Source: Ascidia mentula | Lineage: Eukaryota; Chordata; Ascidiacea; Phlebobranchia; Ascidiidae | Assembly (NCBI GenBank): GCA_947561715.1 | Contig: OX387205.1 | Coordinates: 3,663,001 to 3,727,000 of the forward strand | Length of the DNA stretch: 64,000 nt | Reading direction: 5' to 3' | Shown here: one piece after another, positions 1 to 12,800 of the stretch | Numbering within the stretch: the first letter of the stretch is position 1 | Layout: each line of letters begins with the position of its first letter | Translations under genes and position numbers: made by a program | Notes under the pieces: model-generated | What the model saw: the letters and a program-made list of their open reading frames with translations, nothing else | The model's database searches: none | What the model was told of the DNA's origin: nothing

Positions 1-3000
1 ACGCTTCCACATCAACAAACAACCTCGTCTCTCTACATCAAAGCTTGGTTGAGAGACGAGACAAGAGTGCCAAGATGTAACGCAGCTGGGCGAGGCTGGT
101 TGTTCGTTGAACCAGATTGACATGCAGTGATTTATGGCCTCTCACAGGCGCCTACTTGTTTAGTCTATGCGCCAACTTCAATTGATTGAGCGTGACAAGA
201 CCCGTGGTTGCATCTGTTGCACCAGGGACACAGTGGTCGTGATTTATTACTTAGGGGAAAGTTTATTCGAAGCTCTTCGCTGTTTGGGATTTCGTTTCAA
301 GCTGTTTTAAGGTGCAGCTAATAAAAGCGGCTCCATGGTAGAACGGTCCGTTTTTTATAGTTTAACGCACAATTAGGTTTGATGAATTTAAGATAAGTTT
401 TATATATTAAAAATTCAACGTTTGCAGATGGGAATCGAAAATAACCTCTTGGATTATGCTGCGTTAAAACCCTATTAACGTCATCCGACCAATATACTGA
501 CTTTTTCACTTCAAATATTTAAACTAATTTCGTTCTATAATGAAATGTCTAATGCGTCTTGAAAACACACACGTCGCACCAAAATTAACTTTCATTGGGC
601 ATTTTTTAAACATGATACCCCATGTGTTAGATACGGAATACTTCTTGGTCAGCACATTAAGCTGGGGGCAACACGTTGGACATTTGAACAACGCTTTACG
701 GTCCATAGTCCTCCCTTGGCAGTGAGCGATTATGTAATGGTTAAGGTCGCAACTTTGCTTACGTGTCATAACTATGTGGTCGGTGGGAAAGGCCAATACA
801 GGAAGAGAGATGCATATCCTTATTGGGTAGTAATTGAGCATTGTATTACGTAGCCTTGGATGCGATCGTGCGAACAACTCCAATAGTTGAGATCAAAGCA
901 ACGCCAAATATCGCATCTTCGCTTATTAAGAGTTAACAGGAAAGAAAGCAACAGAAGGTGATTTATATTACAACCGTTGCGTTCAGCAATCAAAATTACC
1001 CAATACTGTAGGTGTGAATACAACACAAATCACATCCAGCGCAATGGCATATTTTCGAACAGATGAGAGGATCAACAGCGCCACCGCACGACTTGCAATA
1101 ATCAGGCTTTCATTCGGTGTTCGTCAGCTAATGCATTTTCCCTGCTTGACTGACGTTCAAACACGTAAGAAGGGCTTTCAAATTTCACGCTTCTTTGAGG
1201 TTAATTCTGGGTTGCCACGATGGACACCGAATGACGTCATAATCGCACGTTTTGGCGCGTAAATAACAGGGAAATTCAGATTCGACCGGTTGGACGGTGG
1301 CTAAAATTTAAAATTTAGATTCTAGTGTTTGTGAAGCGATTGCAGCTACATAACAAACACCAACAAAACATTAAATAATCTAATGTAAATTTTCGCTGCA
1401 ATGATTAACAATCAACAATTGTAAAGATGCAGTAAGAGTTTTTTTGCGTTGCAAGATTTTCTTAACAACCAATTCATTCGCGCCCGCAAACCACCAAGTA
1501 CGCGGTTAAGAGCAGAAATAGTTTTTAACCACTCAAACCCAACTCTTCACTACAGCAGAAGTCGAACGTGCAACACAGCACGCGACCTGCCCACGTCAGT
1601 TAGCAAATATTAAATAGCTCGATTGCTTTGCTGCGAGCGCCCAGGGAAAATCAGTAACTAACGGCACGCTTTGGGAATGAAAATAGACGCCGGAAAAACA
1701 AGGGAATTCATTGATTTTTGCGGTGGTTTTCAAATCGATGGGGGATAAAGTAATGAACGTGAGCTGAGTTCAAGCACCGTTGGGAGTGACTTCAAAATGC
1801 CATAAACGTTCCGTATCACTGGTAGGTAGTGAGAAAATGGAAATTAACGAGGGTTTGAAATGGCACTAACGGAGGTTTGTTAATAGGTAACAGGCCTATA
1901 ACATGAGGAGAATATATATGCACTGTTAGCAATGGGAATAGAGTGCCTTTTCTTCTTAAGTTCAATCGGACATACACAGAAAAAGTTAAACCAATATACC
2001 CGACGAAGCTTCGAAACACTGGTTAAAAGCCACATCTACATTTTAACTACAACGCGAAAATACAAATGAGTGTTCCCGCACTTGCTACACAATAACAACA
2101 TTAGGACATTGGGATGTTTTAGGCAATCATACATGGATTGGGCCACAAAGAGGACAGAACCAACTATTACACAGGGAGGCATCAGCGGACAATTTGAAAC
2201 CACCACGTCACCGCAATGTTGACACTAACGTGTAAATAATTCAACACAAAATGACAGCAATGCCGTTATCAAAACTGCAAATAGGGATATTATGCGTAAT
2301 CCACCTGCTGTTGTACAGCCTTAAGGACTTGCAACTAAACCAAGCTGTATCCATTAGGCGTAATAGCGTGTAGACCACGTAACTGGGTAATAATTGCGTA
2401 GCAACACGACAAAAGGTTATGCCGAAGGAGCTCTAATATGTTTACGCACACAACCAACGCATGAATAAGCGTTATGGAATTTCCTGTCGTAGAAAACATG
2501 TTGCATCATAGAAACGGAAACCGTAAATAAGCCATGAAAAAGTTTGGTTTTGGTTGGAAAATCGATTTAGTTTTGCGCAAATGTTCCAATACTTGGAATT
2601 CCCTTCAAAATCAATAGTCTCCGAATTTTCCAAATTGGTAGCAAATAAATAAAATTCTGAAAACAAATGAAAGGCTTATCGGATGAGACAACAGCAGCGG
2701 TTGACAGCACGGTTAAAATCACAAATCGATCAAACAGCAGAATCCGTTTCGTACGGGTCTCGGGTCACTGAAAGCGGATATTTGAAGCCCAAGGTCAAAT
2801 GGTCGGACGGGTATGTTGGCTTTCCTGTTGGATATTCGTAATCCGTCTGGTTTAAATGGTCGATGAAGGGCCAACAGGAGCATTTTCACTGATTGGACAC
2901 CGTATTTTAGTGAGGAGATTAGCGTGAGAGCTAAGGTTGCATTAAATGGCGTGCGGACGAATTGCCCCGTAACTCGACCCGGAATATACGATGACATAAT

Positions 3001-6000
3001 CGTTTTTACCTTTTCACCAAAGCTTGTTTATTTAACTTTTAGTAGCTTTTAAGACGATGTTTAGTGCGTGTATATTTAAGTTTTTAATTCTTTTTTTTTC
3101 GCACAAAACAACGAAAGGTGAACCCCACAAGTTTGACCATGTAATTGCAATGGCATTCGGACCACAGTTCACCGCAACTACAAAATCTCGGTTTTATGGC
3201 CTTTTGCCACAAACCCGGATGCGACATCAGGAATACAGTGAATGCGACTTTTTGAGCGTTGTGCCTGTCATTTTAAACACCACTGAGGCATGTTTGAATA
3301 AGGGTCATTATGTGGAGAGCGATACAGTGGCTCATAAATCACCGCAGCGGTTTAGTTGTTTGGAATGCAAGCGGGTAATTCATCAACCTGAGTCGTATAG
3401 GTTCAAGCACGCAAGATTTGGTCGACGAGGTTTTAACTTTGATAAGTTTGGGAGCCGGCATAGTTTCACGACAGTAAAATCTCAATGCAAACACGTTTGA
3501 ACTGTTGCGATACATAACTGAAGCGAGTGTGTTGAAGGATGAAAAAAACATCGATTACAACGTGGTTTATTGTTTGTTTTCTCCGATTCATGCATGGGAA
3601 ACGAAGGGTAAATTCAATTACTTTACCGCCAATACTTCAATATTTCAACAGCAACCACTTATCCTTCACCGAAAGTGTTTCCTGTTGTAGACACGATCTA
3701 AAATTGCACACAACCCCACAAGCAAGCAGAACGGGGTAAAAACGAAAGCAGAGATAACAGCTCAGAGCCCGGCAACACGCGAAAAACCGTTCGATCGTGG
3801 TTACCTATGTTGGGTTGGCCATATATCGTTCCAGGGTATAAACACGTTGCTTCCGTTGAGGAAATCCCACGAACAACAGAGGGTTGCTCTGTTTAAAGAA
3901 TGGCATTCGCATTGCTGATCGTGTGAACATAGGTGGAAAGCGTGTTGTTTGAGGTTACTGCTGGCTATACTTAGAACAACATACAGCTGAGGGTGCTTAT
4001 GTGCGGCTAAATGCGTATAAATTAAAGACGGCTGGAATTTTTGGTCATGAACTTTTAAAGACCTTTATGATGTAATGTTAGGGTTACGTCGCTATGTGAA
4101 ATATGTGCCGAGGAATCTGACTCATCTTGTCGTTTTTACAATTAATGGGAAGGCTATGAAGTATTAAAAGCCAAATATGACTGGAATTGAATTGGCATAA
4201 AATGGACCGGCATCGGATATCACACATAACTAAATTTGCGCCCTCACTGAAAGACAAGAAACACAAAATGAAATCCGCTTACCATTCGTGTATAAATATT
4301 AACACCACACCGCTACAGGCTAAAATTGGAAATGTAGTAACAACAGTCAAGAAGTAAAAATATCTCACGCATTTTGGAAAACAATCAATCTCTCTATGTG
4401 TGATGACGTGTGTTATCTCTCTCTCTCTGAGGCTAATCCCCTGCTCTCAGTTCCCGCAGTGGGTTCAGAGTTACACAGTGAGGTATGCCTTACATCAACA
4501 TATCTGTACACCGAGCTGTTCAACCCTGTCAGCACCCACATAAGTGGTTTGCATTATTTCAACGACAACAACTAGCTTTACAGCAGGTTTAACGGGGTTC
4601 AGAATGTGGCTGTTCCTCACCAGCATTCCTATTGTCTAATGTGAAATTTCTGTAGACTTGCTCATTAATTTTGCGACACTAATTTACTGATAAATCTGCT
4701 GACAGCAATCAGAGGCTGGTCACAACTTTAATTCTCTAAATATTGTTTCCATGTCTTTTAGCGCTGGGTAAAAACTGTGCAAGCGTGAATAGATTGCTCA
4801 GATTCATTGCAGATTACTTTGCACACATTCAAAATTTTAAGATTATTTGCGGGCAGAGGGTGGCAGTCTACTAGAGGAGGTAATACATCAACGATCGCTA
4901 TCTCTATCCACACAAGAGAAACCTAACACCTCGGGTTATAAGGCTCGGTTGCAATTTGTCATCAACCTCCAATCGCGAGGTCGTGTTTAAAGAGAAGCGG
5001 AAAGCATTCAAGACGCGAGTTGACAGATTTTACGTCAGTGCTTAGAAAGCGACAGGCAATATGGAAGTTGCCACCTTACAAGGAACAACAAAAACTATAT
5101 CCCTAAATGCCCTCAGTGATTCATTCTTAGGAATCTGACGTATTCATTCGAGGATTTTCTGCATCATTTCGAATATGTCAATGCGCATCGTCGTCTAAGC
5201 CAGCGATGACGCTATGACCTCATCACCCATGGATTTGAAAAACTAAACATAAACACCTCGACATCGGTAATGTTTACGAATGTACACAGCAGGTGTTTTC
5301 AAACAGGCCGGCAACCAAAAACAATGCGGTGCCGTAATAACAAACTTACGAAAACAAAAGTCCTGCAATATTGGGCAAACTGAATGGATGATATTGAATT
5401 CCCACGAGGATTTCAATCGACGTTTCTATTACAAATTGGAACACGGCAATTAGTTGTGCGATTCAAGCGAAGTCCACTGATGAACGGACAAGGCTAATTG
5501 CGGTTCGCAATTGTCGTGTAACTCGGCGGTTAATTTGAACTTTTCATTCAAGCGCTGCCAATAGCCGGACCGGCCGATACCACTATTGTTTCCTGTGTGG
5601 CCAGTATGAGATATTTAAAGAATTCGTGCCAATAGGAAGTGGCGTCTTGTCTCAGAAAAACGTGACCGAAATTTCACGGGTTCACGTAACATTTTATGTA
5701 AAAGTTATACACAGATAGTGGATAAATAATAAGCAAGAAAACAACGTCCAGTGTGGTATTTTGTATTACTTGACAAAAAAGTAACATGCACAACTAGGCA
5801 AAAAAATTAACACATATAAAGCCAACTTTGCAAAAATACCACAAACAACTCGCTAAAAACAACACTTTCTACTCAGCGTCCTGCTTAAACACTCGAAGCT
5901 TCCTTCAAGATCATTCTTAACTCCGGAAATTCGAAGAGTTTAGTGGCAGAAAGTTAATTAAGCAAACAGCGGGTATAACCAGCCTGATTGATCTCCTAAT

Positions 6001-6850
6001 AAGATAACTCCGTAGGATTCGCTTATAAGTGATTGATTTGCTGACCTAAGCCCGCAGAGACCGCTGTATGTATTGTAACGCTAGCAATACATCAATTATC
6101 GGCGCTTGAACGCATCTGCTGACGAGCGACGGGCGGTCAAGCTTGTTACGAATGCAATTTCTGACCAATATTGCGCCCATTGCGGAGCCTTGGAGACTGT
6201 AATTTCCATTCAGTTTATTAGAAATTAGAAACGATTTTCACTCAATACCTCACAAAGACTCAAAAAATTAGGATGTACACTTTTCTTTTTATCAGTAAAA
6301 TCCTCAATCTTTTTCGCAACAGCAACAATTGCGACCACTGCAAATGTGTTTGCAGTTCTAACCGCGTCCGAATGTTTCGGACTTGTCAAAGGAAACACTT
6401 ACAAACACCGTTGCCTGGCAATCACCCAAGGGCAAGTAAGTTACAACAAAACGCAACAGAGGTCAAGCCAATTTTTCGCCCATCAATAATGCAACTGTTC
6501 TGTAAGTTTAGGCGAAATTGTCAAAATCGGCTCCAATACGATAGATCGCATCAACGTCACATAATGTTACAAGTGAGGGAGGTGTTTAGCTCGGCGCTTG
6601 TAAATGCATCTGTGCATCGTTCGTTGCAATCGTAGTACCAGGGCTTTCGAAGGAATTCGTGGCGTGTTTTTATAATATATATATTTATATATATAGGTAG
6701 GTTTTGTACAGAGAGAAAAATATGTATATATTTGTTAACTTTGGTCGAAGTTCACGCGGAATATACAACGAAGGTAGACGCTTATTCTAAATTCAAGTAA
6801 ACCAAGAAATTGTACAAAATGTACTTGTCATCAATAGTTATCACACTTAC
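1..6850. other. Non-coding stretch beyond the last tensin exon seen
   Basis: I find no exon here that I can support. The tensin exon at 6851-7053 ends on its left side with a good minus-strand donor, so at least part of this stretch should be a tensin intron, with the SH2-PTB exons further left. Open frames such as 3057-3500 (+) and 524-883 (-) match no family and have no splice context. There is a CT-rich run near 4420, an AT microsatellite at about 6670-6700 and a CRE palindrome at 1232-1239. Confidence 0.6.
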
Positions 6851-9800
6851 TGGTTGTGCTTTGGTAAGCTGCGGTATGGTGAAATCAAGTTCCTGCACCG
6901 ATCTTAACAGTTCATCTATATCCTGTCGCTCTTTGGCGCTCATTCCACCGGAACCAAACACTTCCTGCGGTTTTGATTGGTTGGAAAGGGGTGTCACGTG
7001 AGTTGGTGGGCGGCGAGGTAAAGTGCTGCTCACCACGTGCTTCGGTGCAGCTTCTGTTTAAACAAGTTGCATTACAAGTTAAAACAAGTCTGGTAAAACA
7101 AGCTGCATTACAAGTTAAAACAGGTTCAAACAGGTCTGTTCAAACAAACTACATTACAAGTTTGTCAAAACAAGTTCAAACAGGCACGATAAAACAAGTT
7201 GCAAAATAGGAAAGTGACTTGCGGATTTATTAATTTCTGGTCTAAACAGATTGGCCTATACAACTGTGGCTAAACTCAGTTTTTAGCACATTTTTCTGGA
7301 ATGGCTCAGGAATTAAACACTAAAGTCAGGTAACAAACTTATTCACCTGCATTTGTATTCATGCAAAAGGTTTATGTTGTTGGTTTTGCCTTGAAAACGT
7401 ACGAGGCGGCGTCATTACCTTTTGCACTCATTTTTGTATGTAACGTAGAAAACATTCAAGCTTGGATAAAGTAGATTTAACAACATTTGTTCACTCACCG
7501 ACAACTATAGGTGTTGTGGGTGTAAAGCTGTGACGTTTTGCGGCGTCTTTCTTCTTTTTCATTTTAATCTGAAAATTTAGTTGTGACAGTGTTTAGTATC
7601 AAGGAAAATACTCTTCCATATTTGCTCAAAATACAACACAAATAAACAAAGACTTTAAAAACAAACTTATTCCAAAGTACATTAGTTTCAAATGAACTTT
7701 TTAACCTAAATAAAAAATGGATTCTTTTATCCCAGAAAATGTCAAAATAACTCACTCGTTTCTCCTCCAGCCAAAGTAACTTTTTCCTCGTGTTTTCAAT
7801 CTCCTCCTGCATCTGGCGCTCCTCTTCCTCCAGAGCATCTTCATCCTCAGCCGGATCCGTTATGGGAGCTTGAGGAGTTGGAGGAGGAGTTGGAGCAACC
7901 TCCGTCACGGTTGGAGGCTCGGGATTGGAAGAACTAGTGGCAAGTTTCTGAAACAATACACGAAATTACTGACATTAGAGTCACAACAAAAATTTGATGA
8001 AACAAGAATTGTTAATATAATCAGAAATCTGTTTATGGAAATTTCTGTCTATATTTATCCGACTTTTATTGAGCTTTAATTTTCAGGATTAATCTATCGG
8101 TTTATATCGGTCGCCAATAGAAGTCTGAACAACGTTAATGTTAATCTATCCAACAACATTAGGCAAAATTAAGTAAAAACATGCAAAAAATACACCAACA
8201 AAACAACCAACGAACGTTTTTCTGTTATCAGCTGCGTAATGTTTGTGGAATGAAACAATGCACAACGAAAACGGGCTGCTTTAACTAAGTCCCAGTAGCA
8301 AACTTTCCTGCACGTTTTGATTCGCGGATAAGAAAGAACACGTGTCAAATTTGTAACCCAAATCATCCGCACTACAGGTGGATTAACCAAAACGTGACGG
8401 ACTGATGTTTCGGTTTGGAACGCGCACAATGTCGTCATTGTCCGCAGCAGGCGATGCATTCAATTCCGGTGTCGCGATCAAAGAAACCGCGTAGATGAAA
8501 CTGACGACGAGTTCGACTGTAGTTTGTAACAAAGAAACAAAGTAGGGACTCACCTGGCTTTCGATTCCCGCGTAGACATTCTTGACCGTAATAATCTTGA
8601 TTTCAGCTTCTTTCGGCGCGGGAATATATTCCACGACCTGTTCCGGGCACTGAGTCGCCGACGTTTCGTTGAAATAGTTCTCGGTGCCAACGCACTCACT
8701 TCTTTGCTCCACAACCTGCGAAACCTCGCGTACGCGCACTAACAAACCATCGTGCGTTACGTCACTATGTGACGACGTCACTCGCGTCGACGCTACGGTA
8801 CTCCTGTCCAAAGTGGGACTCGGTCGGACGTCCGACGATGTAGATATCACAGTCGCGCTGCCCTCTATTCCACTATCCACGTCACTATTGGACAACGTGA
8901 TCTGGTGGTTCGCAGTGACTGCGCTACCAACAGAATGACCCGAGTCAAGACTGTTCTTGTGGCCAGGTCGTTGTGGTTGCTCGGTTTGGAGGTCGTCGAT
9001 GGTTGAATATCCCCCGCTTTCCATCAGGGTGGCGTTGTTGCTATTGTTAACGTCCGTTTGCGATGTGACTAACACGGCTTTACGGGCCGGAATCGACGTC
9101 AATACTACGTCACGCACAGGCAGAGCGTACTCGGGTCCCTTTTCTTCGAATCGAACGTCGGTTTCCATTGCGGGGTAGTCTGGCTGCTGCGGGCTAAACG
9201 TAGGGCCCATGTCTGTTACCTCCGCAAACCCAGAACCATGTTTCACGTTGAAGGCGGGGGCCTGGTTGATGGAATGAGCGGCTGAGTCTTCCAGACATTC
9301 ATTCACCAAAGCCATCACGTTATCCACGTCCACCTGGGTGAGATGGTTCTCTGGAGAAGGAAGCAGGTGTTCCATGTCTTCTTCTTCTTCTTCCTCTTGC
9401 TGGTCTTGGGAGTCCGTTACCGTGTTAGAATCCTCTGTCAGTTCCTTGAACTTTTCGTCCCCCACAGTCAGGACTTCAGTGTATTCTTGGGTTTTTACAT
9501 GGGAAGGTTGGTTACTGGGCGGAGGTCTGCAAGTTGCAAATGTCAACGTAAATGTGAGACGGGTTGTAAGTTCGGAATCGATTTTGTCACACTCGCTAAT
9601 TATAGTTCGGGAAAATGTCAGACATGAGGAACGAAGTGTTCACAACTGACACACTCCCACAGACTTGCAGTACGTGACAAAATGCGCAATAAACGTAAAC
9701 AATGTTGTACATTGTAAAGCAGTGTATAAATTAATATGGAAGAGATATATACTTATTTTATATGAACAAATTTGATGTTGTACGTGTGAAAAGATGAAGT

Positions 9801-12800
9801 TAAATCTATCAGAAACTCACGTTGGCTTTATGGTCAACAAAGAGTTGGTAACAGATATTTTTAAACAGCTTTTAAATAAAAATATGCATATATTTCGCCA
9901 ATTTGCTGTAAATCTGGTAAAAGATATGTTAATGACTTTTTGCTGGTGATAAAGTGAGGAGATTCTGAAATCTTAAGCCTTTATCTGTTGAACACGAGTG
10001 ATATCAAAAATAAATTTACGCACAGTTGAATAAGTTGTGTATCGGTTAACATATGTACCGACCCACGAAAGTTTCTTGTAAGCTACAATTACGTTAATAG
10101 TACAACGTATCTACGATAGGACTAAGCCTAACGAACTTGAATGGCCTCCAGGGTTATTTAAGTAATTGTTTATGAGCGTCGTACACACACAAGCGGTTTC
10201 TACAGCAAGCAACAGCTCTGGTCCGGATTACAAGCGTTACAACCCACGTAAGCGCCATTACGATTACAAATCCTGTCGGCGGTAGGAATTCCAGTGATTC
10301 CGATCTATATTCGGTTCTCGCCTTGCGTCATGCAAAAATGTGACAATAGTTTGCTTTCAAACGCTACGATACTCGTTGCACAGCGATGGAAACTCTGGTG
10401 CAATTTAAAGACAATTCTATGTTTTTGAGTGACAGAACAAATAAAAGCAATTTTCTTCCCAGCGGCCCATCCAATCTATCAACAGCATTCGCTCGCGGAA
10501 AGTCAAAAGCAGCGCAACTATTTGTACGATCGTGTTGTGCGTCAGTGGCTCAACCACAAGAAATATCTTCAAGAAATAACAACTTGCATTCACAACAAAT
10601 TCTGGGTAAGACTACCAAGTATTCGCTTTCCTCACAACCACAGATACAGCCACTAAATGCACAATACTGAATGGTAAATAGTGTCTGTGAATCACTGAAC
10701 AGCGTAAGACATATCATAGTTCATCAATCAACTTGAGCTTCGACTTCCCGCCAACACAACAATTTGACCTATGCGATTCTCGTGACTCATTCAAGCCTAG
10801 ACTCAGGCATTGGAAGCAGAAACCATGCTTAATCTATTCTCTGTAACCCACTCATAAACTGGCTTTGAACTGACTTTAGGTAGCTTATCGTTGCAGATAG
10901 CACATGTCTCAGAAAGCAGCAGTATAGTTGAAACGGGTACGTACATAAAGTTTGAGTTAACGTGTGAATAACTTGTGAGGTTAGCCCTTTGTTGACAATC
11001 TCTTAGTTAATGGTTAACACCGTAACCGCACAAGCACGTGTTGAGGGCTGTGCAAGGCCAGTGGCTGTTTAACAACCACCTATACAAACGAGCAATACAA
11101 CGCAATGCGCTTCAAACGACCCCGCATAGCAAAAAAACCTCGGCCACTTTCAACTTCTGCTTTTACTATTTGCTTAAGAAACCACAGTCGTAAACGGAAA
11201 GCCCAAATTGTATTTTTGTTCTTTTCCCCGTTGTACTACTTGTTTACCGAAACCAGTAAAAATCTGCTTGCTTTGTGTCCAATAACTGGCTGCCTTTAAA
11301 CTGAAATACTGCTGCAAATGCTTTGAACCGGTGGCGCGAATGTCTGCAGTTGCACGCGGGTCCATTAGGGAGACAATTCCATCCCTTTCCCCCCTTTCTC
11401 TCTGATCCACCAGCGAGAAGATAACAAACCTCGACGAAAACTCACAAACCCTGGACGGGCACGCGACGGCTTGGAGCGATCGATAACATGCAGAAAAACA
11501 AATGCTCCATCAGATTAGCCCAGCGTATGGCGTTTTTTGTGTGTTTTGAAACCTAAGCGTAAACCTAAGGATTTCAAACAAACAAGATAATTTTGTCTCC
11601 TTGTGCGGAGGTAAATTATGCGTACTGCCCAGTGGGTGTTTTGTAGACCAAGAAAAATGAGCCAATAAATTGGGCAATTTAAAATGTAATCGGCATTTTA
11701 CGTTAATATATACATGAAATGAAGGTTCTTTCCTACACCTGCCTTTTAAAACTTTTTTTTTAATCTTGTACCAATGGCAACTGGCCAGACACTATTCCCT
11801 GCTATTCCAAGCAATCCGTCTCTTTCTGCAGAACTTCGCCATCTGAGGAAACTACTTTCATACAAAGAACGAACTTGCCGCTGACGTTGACTCGTTCCTA
11901 ACTCCTCGCAATACAAAATACAATTACGACTGGGGCAAGTGTTTTGCTCAGGAAACGCACGAACGAACCTGCAAATACTGGGCTGTCGGTATCCAAAACA
12001 ACGCCACGCACCCGTTCCTTTCATGGACCGACGACTCGGGCTCTTGTAACAAAGTGACACGCGCGCTTAAACATGCCCACGCTCTGGCTAGAGCATCCGG
12101 CTAACTTCTGATCAGCGAAGTGGTTATTACCGGCACCTAGCAAAGTGCCCTTGTCCGCTGAGCCTTACAAACCGCGCTGGTACCAGGTGGTGATTTGGTG
12201 GCTAATTGGTGCATGTTGCTGGTGTAGTTTTTGGGTGGTTAACAGGGAGCGGCTAGTACGGTGGCCTTCGGGTTCGCCTAACGTTAAACATTTGGTAAAT
12301 CGTGGGCAGTTATTAAAAAGCCAACACTACTTGCTGTATGTTTTTTTTATTGTATCAAAGCCTTTTGTATCAGTTTTGGGTAAGAGCGCCCACGCGCGGG
12401 TAGGTTTTTGTTATGATATGCAAATGATATCATACCGTGTCATCGAATTGTGGATTTCCTATGAGTCATTGGTTTGGTTAGGAAAGGTAAAGCTTCCCTT
12501 ATTCCCTGTTTCTACCCGATCTTGGTAAAAAAGTAAAAGCAACCGACTGTACGAAATTCGCAATAATTTGAAAGAAACTGATATGGCAGTTTGATAAATA
12601 CAGAATAACAAGATAGAACACGACTTACGTCACTTGTAATTCCGAGTCTTCACAAATTGCATCTTTACCACTGACCGAATCCACTACATCTTGAGTTATA
12701 TCCGTAGGCAAATCCACCACAACGCCATCTACCGTTTCCACGACAACCTGATCGTCATCAGAAACCTCTTCGCGATCTTGCATCACTTCTGCAGTTACGG

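Noticed and set aside
524-883. 119-codon minus-strand frame with several Cys and His
   Set aside because: Cys spacing fits no zinc finger I know, and it overlaps other open frames on the opposite strand.
3057-3500. 147-codon plus-strand frame starting with a hydrophobic stretch
   Set aside because: No domain resemblance, no splice context and no coding-like composition; probably chance.
6273-6635. Possible further tensin exon or separate gene left of 6851
   Set aside because: Neither strand shows a good acceptor with the needed phase, nor SH2 or PTB motifs.
11746-12060. Minus-strand frame that could donate in phase 2 to the tensin 9526 exon
   Set aside because: Donor is GTTCGT and the peptide has no conserved feature; too weak to call a first exon.
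12145-12528. 127-codon plus-strand frame rich in Trp and hydrophobics
   Set aside because: No family match; lies in a tensin intron.
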